Positions 19,601-31,600 of a DNA stretch of 37,057 nucleotides are shown piece by piece. The notes under the pieces are model-generated. The model saw nothing but the letters and a program-made list of their open reading frames with translations. It was not told where the DNA came from and did no database searches. Position numbers and translations under genes: made by a program. Numbering within the stretch: the first letter of the stretch is position 1; each line of letters starts with the position of its first letter. Origin of the DNA: Candidatus Omnitrophota bacterium (GTDB lineage Bacteria > Omnitrophota > Omnitrophia > Omnitrophales > Aquincolibacteriaceae); the NCBI GenBank assembly GCA_016196555.1, contig JACPXL010000014.1, positions 1-37,057 on the forward strand. The letters are read 5' to 3'.

Positions 19601-22600
19601 AGGCCTTCATTTTTTTACATTTTACGCCTGGATTTCTTCCGTCATTACCGTCATCGGGCTGTACGCGCCAAAATATATTGCTAAGCTTCAGCTGCAGTTT
19701 ATCTCCAGGAAATGGGTCAAAGACACCAACGAGGATATGGATGCTCAGATCCGCGCGGACCTGCAGAAACTTGCAGATGTTAATTTGCTGCAAAGTAAAG
19801 AGTTCGGTTTGGTGCTGGAAGCTTTTATGAAAAAACTTGCTGCATCAGATGCGGTCACGCAGCAGGTAACTTACGCATTTCTTCAAAAACATTTGGAACC
19901 GTTGATTCGCTGGAAACGTCTTGCCCTTACGACCGAAGCAGACTACGCCTATTACGGCAAAATGATACGTCCGGAAAGCACCGGCCCTCCAACTTATAGT
20001 TATCGGGCTTTAAGTATTCCCGTTCTTGGTCCTATTCTCAGTTGGATCGCGACTCCTTACGCTCTCAGATCTCTTTGGTCTTTTTTGTTCAGCCCCAAAA
20101 CCTATTTTGAATTTCTTCCTGCCATGATTTTCTGGAATTCTCTCGGTATGAGCTTAGTGCTGCCTTTGGAAATTGAATTCGCGATGGAAGGCGGCGCATG
20201 GATTGATACCAAAGTGGATTCCGTCACGGATCATAAATGGCGATCAGTGAGCGATGAAGGCGAAGCCATGGACCGGGCTGCCCAAGGTGCCAATACTCCG
20301 GACGGGATTCTCAAAGCTGTGGCTCTTCAAGCGCAGCCCAATGGTTTAAGCCTTGAGGAAACAGAAGTCCTTCATGCTCTGACGAAAGAGAAAACCGTGC
20401 ATGAAGTATTGGATCTCAACATTCAGGGAAAAGAAGATGAAGCCGCGCAGATCTTAAAAGATATAGTGCATGAAGAAACGCATCGGTTTAAAGCAGTGCA
20501 TACCCTTGTTTCCATGATCGAAGTTGAAGCCTTGGGTATGGGCGGTGAAGTGTCTTCGGCCGTCAAAGAAATGGCCACTCGTTTGTTTGGAACGGCGCCT
20601 ACACTGCCTGATGGAACGTCGATTATCCTTCCTTATTATTCCCAGCGCGAGCAACTTGCGATGCGTGATTTGAATATTTCGATGTATCAAATGTCCATGA
20701 GCGATTATGCCCACGATGTTGCCGAAAAAATATCGGGCGCAGAAAAAGAGGTATTGGAATCAGAAATTTTGGCTTTGAGAACAGACCCCAAGATTGAGTC
20801 ACAGGGAAGCCTGTATGTTTATGAACTTGCACTAAACCGTTTTGCCGCGAAAAAACTGGGTCAATCGAAAGACAGTGCCGCGGACATTCAGAAGAAAATC
20901 AAAGAGAACCGGGATGCGATTGAGAATCATGACTCTCAGCGGAATATTCAAGAAGCGATGTATCTGATTGATCAAATCGTAACGGGAAAATTCGTCGATA
21001 GTACAGGCCGCCATCTTGATTTTGTTTGGGAGAAGGATCCGGCGACCGGCGCAGTCAATACGCGCTTTGAACGTGCTGATCCCAGCAATCCTCAAAATCA
21101 CGATTCATTCGTTTATGAAGGGCAGTGGACAAAGAAGCCTGCAGACGAAAGTTCCCTCGTTGCAATTTATCACTACGTCAATGACCGGCTGCACTCGACC
21201 ACCCGAGTCGAAAAGGGTGTAAAGACCGTTTATTATCACCAGCCGGTTCCGGGGAAAGACGAGATTCGGCCGACGGCTGTTGTGAAACTCAAAGAAGACG
21301 GCAAAACCGTGGACCTGGCTGTTTTTATTACTTACGAAGGAGATGAAGTTCTCTCTGATTATTATGATTTTTCAGCACCTACCCCTATGGAAGGATTGGC
21401 CGCATTTTTGAGCTCCACGAAGGACATGATGACTACTCTTTCAGATTCTGCGCAAGCCAAAATCGAATGGGCTAAAAATTTGATTCCTCAGGATATAAAA
21501 GACGCATTCAAGAAGGACTTAGCAAAGACGATCGAAATTAAAGACGGCGTGCCCCAGCGGCCGGTATTAAGGCCTTTTGTCCGCGAAGTAAAAAATCAGC
21601 AGGGCGTAGTGATTCGAAAAGAATCGACCGGGATAGAAGACGGAAAAAATGTTCGTTTAGTCGTGGAAGAACGCGAAGGCGATCTTATAAAAAGCCGTAC
21701 TCTTTATCCCGACGATCTCGAGCGCCGCGAAAACCGCATGCTCAATGCGGCAGGGCTTCCCACCCGCGTAATGACCAAAAATTATCTTTATGAAATTACT
21801 TATAATGACAAAGGTGAAAAAACAGCAGTGTTAGAGTCTCGTAAAAACGCCCAGGGGTTATTTGTTCTCATTGTCCAGCGTTTTTATGAGAATGGCAAGG
21901 AAGTCCGCATTGTGCAAGCCCCTGGGGATCCCATCAATGCGACAACCACTTTTATTTTGAAAAATCTATTGGGAGAAAGGGCAAATCAGCGGATTGAGCG
22001 TGTTTATAAAGGTGTTCAACTTGAGGATTCCAAGGATAAGGCCTATATCGACCGCGAATTTGTCCGCCGGGATGAGAAAAGCGAATGGCTTTTGAAAGAA
22101 GAAAGCAAATTCGGGTTTGAAAAAGACAAACCGGTGTTGGACCATCTCGAGCGATTTTTTATTGATTTTGTTACCGGAGAGTATTGGCGCGAATATTTGG
22201 AGACCCGCAATACTATTCAGAAATTTTCCCGCAGCCTTGATCAAAAAGGAAAATTGCAATTTTGGATTGTGGATGATTATGAAAAATTAGCAGCAGGCAA
22301 AGGATTGCTATCTCCGCTGCTGCTTCTTCCCCAAGTAACCGGGGAGGGACTATCTCATCCAGGACCACAGCCCGGACCTCCTCCTCAGAAAGAAGCCCTC
22401 GAGGAAAAAGAAAAATCAGAAGAAAAGCCGCGTTGGCTCAGCCGCCGCGGTTATGACCCTCAAGAAAGAGTGGTGTGGCAGACAGCCAATCCCGATACGC
22501 CAGGGGCCATCACGCTCTATCAAGATCCAAGCTTCGCCGATGGATCTTACAATGTTCGTTATTATCAGGGACAGGTCGACGGGGTTGAAAAGGACATCGA

Positions 22601-25600
22601 CACTAAAGCCCATCCTCTGTTAAGAAATGTTCTATTTAACGAGGCCCATCAAGTGATTAAACAAGAAGAGCTTAATCCCAAAACCGGGAAAGTGGCCACC
22701 ACATTCTATTTTGAAAATGGAATTCTGCAGCGCTATACCCGGCACGGCGAAGATGGAAAAGTTCTCGCAACGCATGTGAGTAAGAAAAATCGCGACTTCA
22801 CGCGCACTGAAAATATCTTTTTTCAAGATATTCCTGCTGCGCCCACGACAGAGGAAGAGTGGACTTCCTATATATCCTTCCGGGTTAAAAACAATCTCGA
22901 TCAATTGGCGGAGTGGGCCAAGGATTGGAAACTCAAAGACGGGATTAAAACCAATAAGCCTGACGCGGCCATGCGCGAAGCCAAGCGGCTTACCGACAAA
23001 GCCAAAGAGGACCAGGAAAAAGCGGAGCAGGCCGCTAAGAAAGTAGAAGAACTTAAAGCAAAACGCGCTCGGGAAGAAGAACTCAAAAAAGCGGCAGATC
23101 TCAAAAAGGCTGCAGAACCCGTACCGGTGCAACCCAAAAAGGCAGATGAACCCGCGAAGCCCGGAGAAGCCAAAAAAATAGAAGAGCCTAAAAAACCGGA
23201 AGAAGCTACAAAGCCAGCGCTTGCAACGGAACTGCCGCCCGATTTAGAAAAATTGCGTCAAATTCATTTGTCTATGGACGAGAGAGAAAAAAAATGGCCT
23301 CAAGCTCTGTTTGAAGAGGGAATTAGAGTAGGCGTACGCAGTGACGGCACTACCGTGATTTCGGTTACCTTTAATATTCCTCAAGGCGGTGATCCTGACC
23401 GGGAAGCTCGAACGAAAAGAGTGGAAGCTTACTTTGGCAATGAGAAAGCAGGCCGGGTTTATAACTATGCCCTTCAGCTTGGAACAAGAGTGGGGAATGC
23501 GGTAGGCTTGCAAGTTGGAACAGAAGTTGGAAGAAAAACATGGAGCAGGTCTAAGGGGGAAGCTGCAGGAAGAGCGGCTGGAGAAGCTGCGGGCAAAGCC
23601 GCGGCGGAAGCATGGGGACGCGGTTTTCGTACCGATTTGGAGAGAATTAAAGCTTTGGCGATTAAAATTTCTGCGGATCCCGAAGCTTGGGGAGTAGAAC
23701 CCGATACTCAAAAGCTGGGGGATGATTCAGGAAAATTGTGGGCCCGGTTCACAGCGCATATTCTTCCTACGGGGCAGGCTTATATCGTCGATCAAAATGG
23801 GAGAATTCTTACCAGTAAGCAAAATGAAAAAGCCAATATCAAAATTCAGGGAGTGACCACCAGCGGACAAACCCGGGCGGATGAACTAAGAACTATTTTT
23901 TCAGATAAATCGAGCAATATACAAATTGCCGCAGCAAGTCCGATCCGGCCAATCTCTGCTCAAACAGAAAAAGAAGCTCCAAAGCAAGTTGCGCAAGCAA
24001 CTCCGAAAGCTGAGGCTCCTAAAGCAACAGCTCCCAAGGCTGCCGTCGTAGATCCTTATGAAGCGCAAATCCGTGAAGCTGAGGCGCAAGCCGCCGCGCT
24101 GAAAAAACAGGCTGAAGAATCAGCGGCCAAAGCGGCTGAACAGAATTTGAAAGTGGAACAAATGCACGGCGGCACGAGCTCATGGAAAGTTGTTAACGGG
24201 GTTCCTGTTTTTAGTGGGCCGCAAGATGATCTCAAAGGAGAATCTCCTCTGGATGTGATCGGCCGGACGGTCCGTGCCGCAGCGCTCAATCATGAAGCTC
24301 TGGATGGTCCCGCCATTGAAGAACGTATTCAAAAAGAAATTCTGAAAATGATTTATAGCGGATTGTCTTTCGAAGAAATGGTGACTATCAGCAGCATCAA
24401 TGCTCAGAAGTGGAGAGAAGCTCATCCCGAAGAAGAGGCCCCTGAGCCGGAGAAAACAGAGTCTGGACAGATCAGCACGACCAAGGTCACACCGATCCCG
24501 CCTCTTCCTCCCGCGGCTGAACATATGAAAGAGACGACTATGCCTGTGAAGGACCTTTTTGAAGGAATGCCTGTAAAAGTTGAAGGCGTTCAGGGCAATC
24601 TCTACTTAAAAGAAACGCTTCCCAATAAAGTGAAAGAATATATGGATAGCGGCCATATGCACAATTTCTTCCAGGCCGCACCCACAGTGCAGGATGGCCA
24701 GTTGCGGGCCATTATGATGGAATGGTATTACGATGACGGATTGACTCGCGTGGGCAAAGCCATTGAAATTTTTCAACGCGCTTATCTGGACGCGAAAAGT
24801 AAACTTCCGACTGATCGAGGTCCTCCGACGCCGGATGTGGAACGTCAAATCCGCAAACAAGCTCTCGAATATGCCATTGGCTATTTGTCCGATTCGTTTG
24901 TTAAACATCCTTCTTATCGCCAGCACTTTATAGAACAAGCCGCCAATGCCGCAGCGACAAGCGGTCCCATGGGCGCGGCTTCGGAAATCCCGCAAGCCGT
25001 TGAGGCCTTCTCGGAGAAGGGCATTGCCAGAGCGCAGGCTATGTTCCGGGAATTACTGACTCCTGTGACGGAGGTTGAAGAAAATGAAATCACGGGAGAA
25101 AATATTCGTCCTTTCGAACCTAAATTATCTTATAAGGCCGAGCCTTATTCCGTCAGCAATCTTTCCCTCAAAGAAAAAATAAATTTCGATATCGCCAAAG
25201 CCGATGGCAGTGCCTTGCCCTTTGAAATGCTTGCGCCCGGCAAAGCCGTTATTTTGGTCTATGCTAACCGTGATAACACTCAATTAAGACCCATCATCGC
25301 GCGGCTCAATGAAATTCAGCAGCGTTTTTCCAAAGATAATGTCCAAATCGTCTTTGTATATCCCAGAGCGGTTGACGAGACTTTGCGCGCCTGGATGCAG
25401 CGGGAAAAAATGCAATTTCCTGTTTTTCACGATGCGAAGGGCGATCTGGGATTAAAACAACCTGTTGTACGAGTGTTGGACCGGAATGGAAAAGAAATTA
25501 AAAATCAAATTCCCTCGGACAATGACATTCGAAAAATGCTGGGGCAGCCTACGCAGGAAGGTCAGGCCGAAAAAATCCGGCTTTCCAATGAGCAGGTAAG

Positions 25601-28600
25601 AGCTGCCCAGGCCTTTAACGCCAAACTTCAGGAGCTTTCCACAATCGATGCCAGAAAATATTTGCAGGGCATCGGAGCGGACACGCGCAACTTAAAAGAT
25701 GAACAAGTTCAGCAAATGGCTGAAGAGCATATGCTTCGATGGATACGGCTCAGCCATAAAAAAATTATCGATGAGCGCTGGCCGGGTTATGGCTACTGGG
25801 ATGAATCCAACGCGAATTTGCCGGACCATAAAATTCAAGATTCGAATCTGAGACAAAGCCTGCGCGAAGAAGCCGTCAATAGAATCAATGGAGAAATCAA
25901 ACGGCGAGGCTGGATGAAGCCGGCCACCATTGACAGCCTGACGGTGGAGCAAGTCTGGATTTTGTCCCAGTGGCAATTGCAGCCGGACAAACGTCTCAAA
26001 GATATTTTCCAAGCCCGCGGGCAGGTTGAAGTCACTCAATATAATGATATTAAGGAAAGAATGTTCCGCGTGGGTATAGGAATGAGTTTGCTTTCCTTCC
26101 CTCCGATTCCCGGTTTGATTCTCCAGTTTGGTTTTTCCCGAACGGTCTCACAATCTGCTCCCACGCAGCCCTATGACGTGGAAAAAATGAGGCTGGGCTA
26201 TGACGTCGGTCTGACGCATGAATACGTGGCGATTAAAAATCAAATGTTTTATATTTCCACGATTGAAGCGGAAATGAGCAGTGCCGAAGCGCGGGCAGGA
26301 AGGCTTCAGTTTGAAAGGGCGAGGGCCAAAAAAGTTTACGAGGCAGCTGTCCGTAATAATGACGCCACCGCCAAAAATTATTTTCAGGTAGACCTGGAAC
26401 TTAGAAAAGGCATTCTTCGCGCCCAGGAAGAACAAGAAAAGGCCCGGAATAAATTACGGACTTTGCTCCGTGCTCCGATGATGCTGGCCTGGCCTTCTCA
26501 GAAAGAGGGAGAGAAGGACGCCCAGACTGCAAAAATTGGTTTTGCCAAGCCCATCAAAACCGTGGATTGGAAAGCGGCTGAACAAGCGATACGTCCTGAC
26601 GGCACGGTGGACATGGACAAATTTTACCGGGCTTCAAACATCGACCGCGAATCAGCCAATGCCATTTTACGGTCTGCCGGAATTGTCATCAATGCCAACG
26701 ACCTTTCTCATACGCTTGAAATTCAGAATGCGCGGGCGAATGCGCTTTTCCGGGTGACGGAAGCCCAATATCAAATTGCTTCTAAGCTGCCGGAAGTCAA
26801 AGTCACCAAACAAGTCGCATTTCCTTTTCCGATTTCCTTCAGTGTTTCTAAATTAACCATCTACCGGAATCTCAATACTGTTTCGCCGCGGGAATTTGCC
26901 AAGGCGGTCAATTCCATACAGCAGGTTTACTGGCTGCGCCATCAAGTCGAACAGGAAGCGACCGACGCCAAATTGGTTGCTAGGCAAGCAACGCGGAATG
27001 TGAATGCTTGGAATGAGTCTCTCAAGACAATCGAGAAGAAGTCTCTCGATTTAGACATAAGCCGTGCCCAGAGAAACTTGAACTCTTCCAGCGAAACATT
27101 GGATACCGCGGAGCGGCATAGTTATTTCGAACAGCGCATACTGGGTGAAAGCGCCCGCTTTAACAAAGCGCTTACCTCACTCGAGGGAGTGAGCGCGCGG
27201 GCAAAACATATTGAAAACCGGCTCGTGACGAATTTCGGCCTTACTCCTCAAAATGCCAATGAGCAGCTCCTTGCGATGACTGACGAAACGATGAAGGAAA
27301 TGGCGAATAAAGAATATCCGGAAATTATTCGCATGACTCATAAGGTGATCTTTGAAGTCATCATTGCGCATCCTTCCTGGGTTGAGCAGGCGATGAAAAC
27401 TTATGAGGCCAAAGCTGTGCAATTGGGCAGCCCTAAAGAAGGCTTTATGGCGGTTGTCCGAGATCTGCAAGCGCAGGGAAAATTAAAAACGGATGGTTTA
27501 GAAGTGGCGCAAGAACTTGCGGACCAAATCGAAGACAAGCCCGAAACTTTAGCGCTTGATAACCCGGATGAAGTTTTTAATCTGGCCGTTAAAAATGATC
27601 CGGCTTATGCCATGATTCAAAGCAATATCATGGCCGGAAAATATAAATTAGTCGACGCGCTGGTCAAGCAGCCCTATTTTCAGGTCCGAAAAATTCAAGC
27701 GACTCCGGCTGAAATTGTTGATGCGGTGATTAAAACAGGCGGAGTTAATTACGATCAAATCAAGCTCGAGTCTTACGAGAAAAAAATCCAGAACTATAAG
27801 GATACCAGTGCTGCCTACAAAAAATATGTGCAGGACCACAACGCCTATTATGCAAAGAAGACCGGCCCCATCCCAGCGCCAGTCATTGATGCCGGCATTA
27901 AACGCGGCTTTTTAGCGGAAGCCCTCGCTTCGGAATTTGAAGCCATTTACCATCGCCATATTATGGAATATATGGAAAGCCCGTGGAAAAATGGCATGAA
28001 AATCAGCGCTTGGTTCCGCGAACAAGATCCCGAAACAGTTAATCTAATCGATCTTTTCCACCGCCAAACCTTGGGCCGGGACCAACAAGGCGGTCCGATG
28101 ATTAATGCCCAGCGCGTTCGTATTGTGCGTGAGTCTTTAAATGAACTTGAAAGCAAAGTGCCCGGACTCGCGGGAGCTTTTGTCAGCGGCGATACATTGT
28201 CAAAATTATTGACGGAACATGCCTATTCCAAAGATCAGCGGGAATATCAAAAAAGATATGATGCCTTTGCGCGTCTTCGCCAAAATAGCGCGAACTTTTT
28301 AGGGAGTTCGGACGCCATAGGGCTTGTCAACGGCGGCCGGCAAACACCGGAAGAAATGGAAGCCCTGCTCACCGGTAATTTAGAAGAACAAATGAAATAT
28401 ATAAGCCGCCATCAGGCAACCAATATGTCCCAGACTTGGCGGCATATCGAAAGAGACCTGGCCATTCTTTTTCCGGGGGAAAATTTCTATGAGAATGTGA
28501 GCGAATTTGATCTTTCCTGGGAAACTCACATGGCGATGCGGGATCTTCAAATTCATCGCGGGCATCAAAAGCAGCGCCGTAACTTTATCGCCAAAACAAT

Positions 28601-31600
28601 TGTCTCTTCCGTCTTTCAGATTATGTCAGCCCAGGAACAAGGGGATTTCTTCCGGCAGGACATTGCCAATGTCAAAAAAGCTAAAGAACTTGTAGAAAAA
28701 GAACAAGAGGATTATCGCGTTCGCAGCGGCGGCAAAGAAGACGAACGTTTGAAAGCCCAACTCGGTCAATTGGAAACCGATTTGGCCCAGCGTCAGCAAG
28801 GCCTTGACACTTTAAATGACAATCTTGAACTTGCCGAACGGAGCATTCTGAGAATGCTTCCAAGACAAAGCGCCACACGTTTGGGAGTTTTCCGCGATCT
28901 AAAATCCTGGAATGATTTTGACAAATGGAGCAGTGAATTCCTCGGAAGAAAATTTGACCGGATCGCGGGTCTTCAAGAAGCAAGAATTTATGAAGCTTAT
29001 GGCCGCGCCGGTTATTTCTTGGCCATGAACACCAACCGTGAAATGACCAATCTCAAGGGCGGGAACATGTGGCATTTGATTAATAATGAACGTTATTGGG
29101 TCGACGGCCAGAGACAAAAAGAAATTGCGCTCGGCCAGGCAAAAGGTCTGGCCCTTTGGGAAGTTTCTAAAATTCAGCGCAAGCAGGCCGATGTGAGTTA
29201 TTACGGCATCCGGCGCGGCGTCGAAGAATCGATAGGATTTATCAAACCTCAGCGTGATTTGACCTTTGTTGAAAATTTAGATCCTGCCAATCCACCCAAA
29301 GTGGAAACGCCGTTTGAACATGCCTATGTCAGTTTGGTTTTGGACCAGATTTGGCGCGGACAAAATCTCTTGTCAGATGATAGGACCCGCCCGCTTGGAG
29401 AACAAAAATTCACGAGCAGATTTTTACAAATAAGCGGTGTTTTAGAAAAAGACCCCGGAATTCAGAATGCCGCAACCCTAAAGGCAGTGATTGGCTGGCT
29501 GAAGGAATTCGGCATGATTTATGATGCGGAATTAAAAGAATTAAGCGAAGCCGAAGAAAAGGCAAAAATTCGCGCGATTTTTATCGCTTTGCGAAATTAT
29601 AACGCCAAACTTCAATCGGTCCGTCTTACTGATGGGGGATTGACCCGCGATGTCCGGGAAATTTTTGACGGCACCAAAGTCAGCAAATTCACCAATGATT
29701 TTCTGCAGGAACGGCGCAATCTCGTCTTCCATCAAAAAATCCTTGATACGCTTCCTACGACTTCTGAAATCGGACTTGATCCCGGCCAGGAAAAAGTCAA
29801 AAGCGGTGAATATGTTCTGAGCGCAGATAATTTAAGCGTGATTGTTAATGGAATTCCTTCCCTCCGCGAAGCGGAGCAGCGTTATCTCAATGCGGTGAAT
29901 TACGCTCAGATTGTGGATGCTCATGAGGGCAGCCGCGGCCGTAAAGTCACGACCTTTTTCAAGCTTGGCGTGCCATTTTTTGATGAAAGCCGCCGGCTCC
30001 AGCAAAATGTGGAAATTACTACTCACACGACCCCGAAATATGTTCAGGAAGCTCAGCAATCCTACAGCGCCGGAGAACAAATGGTTTATGCGATGCCGGA
30101 GATTCCGGACATCGGCCGCCGCGACGGAATTTCTGAAGGGGTTGGTTTCTCCATTTCCTTTAATGCCATCAATATTACAGGCGGAGGCGGCGCCCAGGAC
30201 AGCGGTCCCGCCAGTGCTGTAAGCGGAGCGCCAAGTGCTGGCAGCACTTCTTTTGCCACTCCGGGCACCAGTGTCGTGGTTTATCCCAGCCAGATTCAGC
30301 CGACATCGAGTTTTCAACCTGCCGGTTCAAATGGTTTTCAAATCAGCGTCAGTCCGCTGCGTTTTGGGATTTCATTCAGCAACACCCGTGAACTTTTTTA
30401 TATCGCGGAATCCGATAATGCCTGGAAGGAAGCCGAACAATGGAAAGAATCCAAAGCCCTGACGGAAGTTAAAAAAGAATTGGCTGCACTTTCTGCGGCT
30501 TCCCATCTTCAAAGAATGATTGATGCGGAACAAGTGGCTGCTCTCGCTCTGCAAAAATTGAAAGAAGCTCAAAAGCTTGTGGCTCAGAGAAAAGGGGATG
30601 TCAGCACTGAAGAAATAGGGCCCAGTGAATCAATCAATAATGATGCGATTCGCGGTGCAGAGTTGAATATTAAATTGACGGCTCAGGCGCGTGTGCAGGC
30701 ATTAAGGCAGCTCAAAAATGCATTTGAAATGACCGAACCTCGATTTAAGCTTGAATTTTTCCAAGCGGGGAGCTGGACGCGCAATTATCTGGCGCATATT
30801 TTAGGCGTGGATGAAAAAGCCATTGTCAACCAGCAGGCCCTTTTCCAAATTCTTGAAGAATCCGCCAAAAACAGCCATCAAGTCAAAATCGCGCAAATTG
30901 CCACCCAGCGCTTCAATAATCTGATTCGTCAGGCCCATGGTGAAACCACCATGAAACGCCGCACCACAACCTTTGTTCTTTCCTTCCCCACGATTGCGCT
31001 TGCCGTGGAATGGACATGGTACAAATCCGACGGCGGCAGAGGAGCGGCTAAAGCCTACTTAAATGCTCAAGAAGCTGCGCAATCGCAGGATGCTCAAGTA
31101 AGGGCGGAAGAAGAGGGCAAGGGCGAACTTTACGAATATGTACTTTCGGTCCTGACCACTCAGAATGAATTGAAAAGGGCAAGCCTTGCGGTGGCCGTGA
31201 ATTATGATATCTATCAGGATTTACTCAGAAAATATGATCCCAACGAAGCCAATATTACTGAAAGACATTTGCGCGAGGCTTGGGAACACTTTGAATCAAG
31301 TCTTTATGCATATTTCCAAGCGGAAAATTTTGCTTTGCATGCAGAGCTTGCCTTCGAAAAACTGGCCAAGGATTTTGGCGCGCTTCCAGCCATTGAAGCG
31401 GCAGTGGACAAGGAAGAAATCAAATCGCTTGATCATCTTATGACGGGACGTCCCTTTGACCGTGGATTAAAGGAACGTGTTGTTTCACAAAGCAGGGTAA
31501 TGGAAGTTCCGGACCTTGGTCCCCGTGGCGCAGTGACGCGTCCTGCGCCTCGAGTTCTTAAAAATGTAGAAGAAGAAATTGATTTCGGAGAAAAATTCGA

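Noticed and set aside
22980-23240. Lys/Glu/Pro/Ala tract as a TonB protein or histone-like tail
   Set aside because: Short KPEE/AEPVP low-complexity linkers are common between domains; no TonB C-terminal domain follows.
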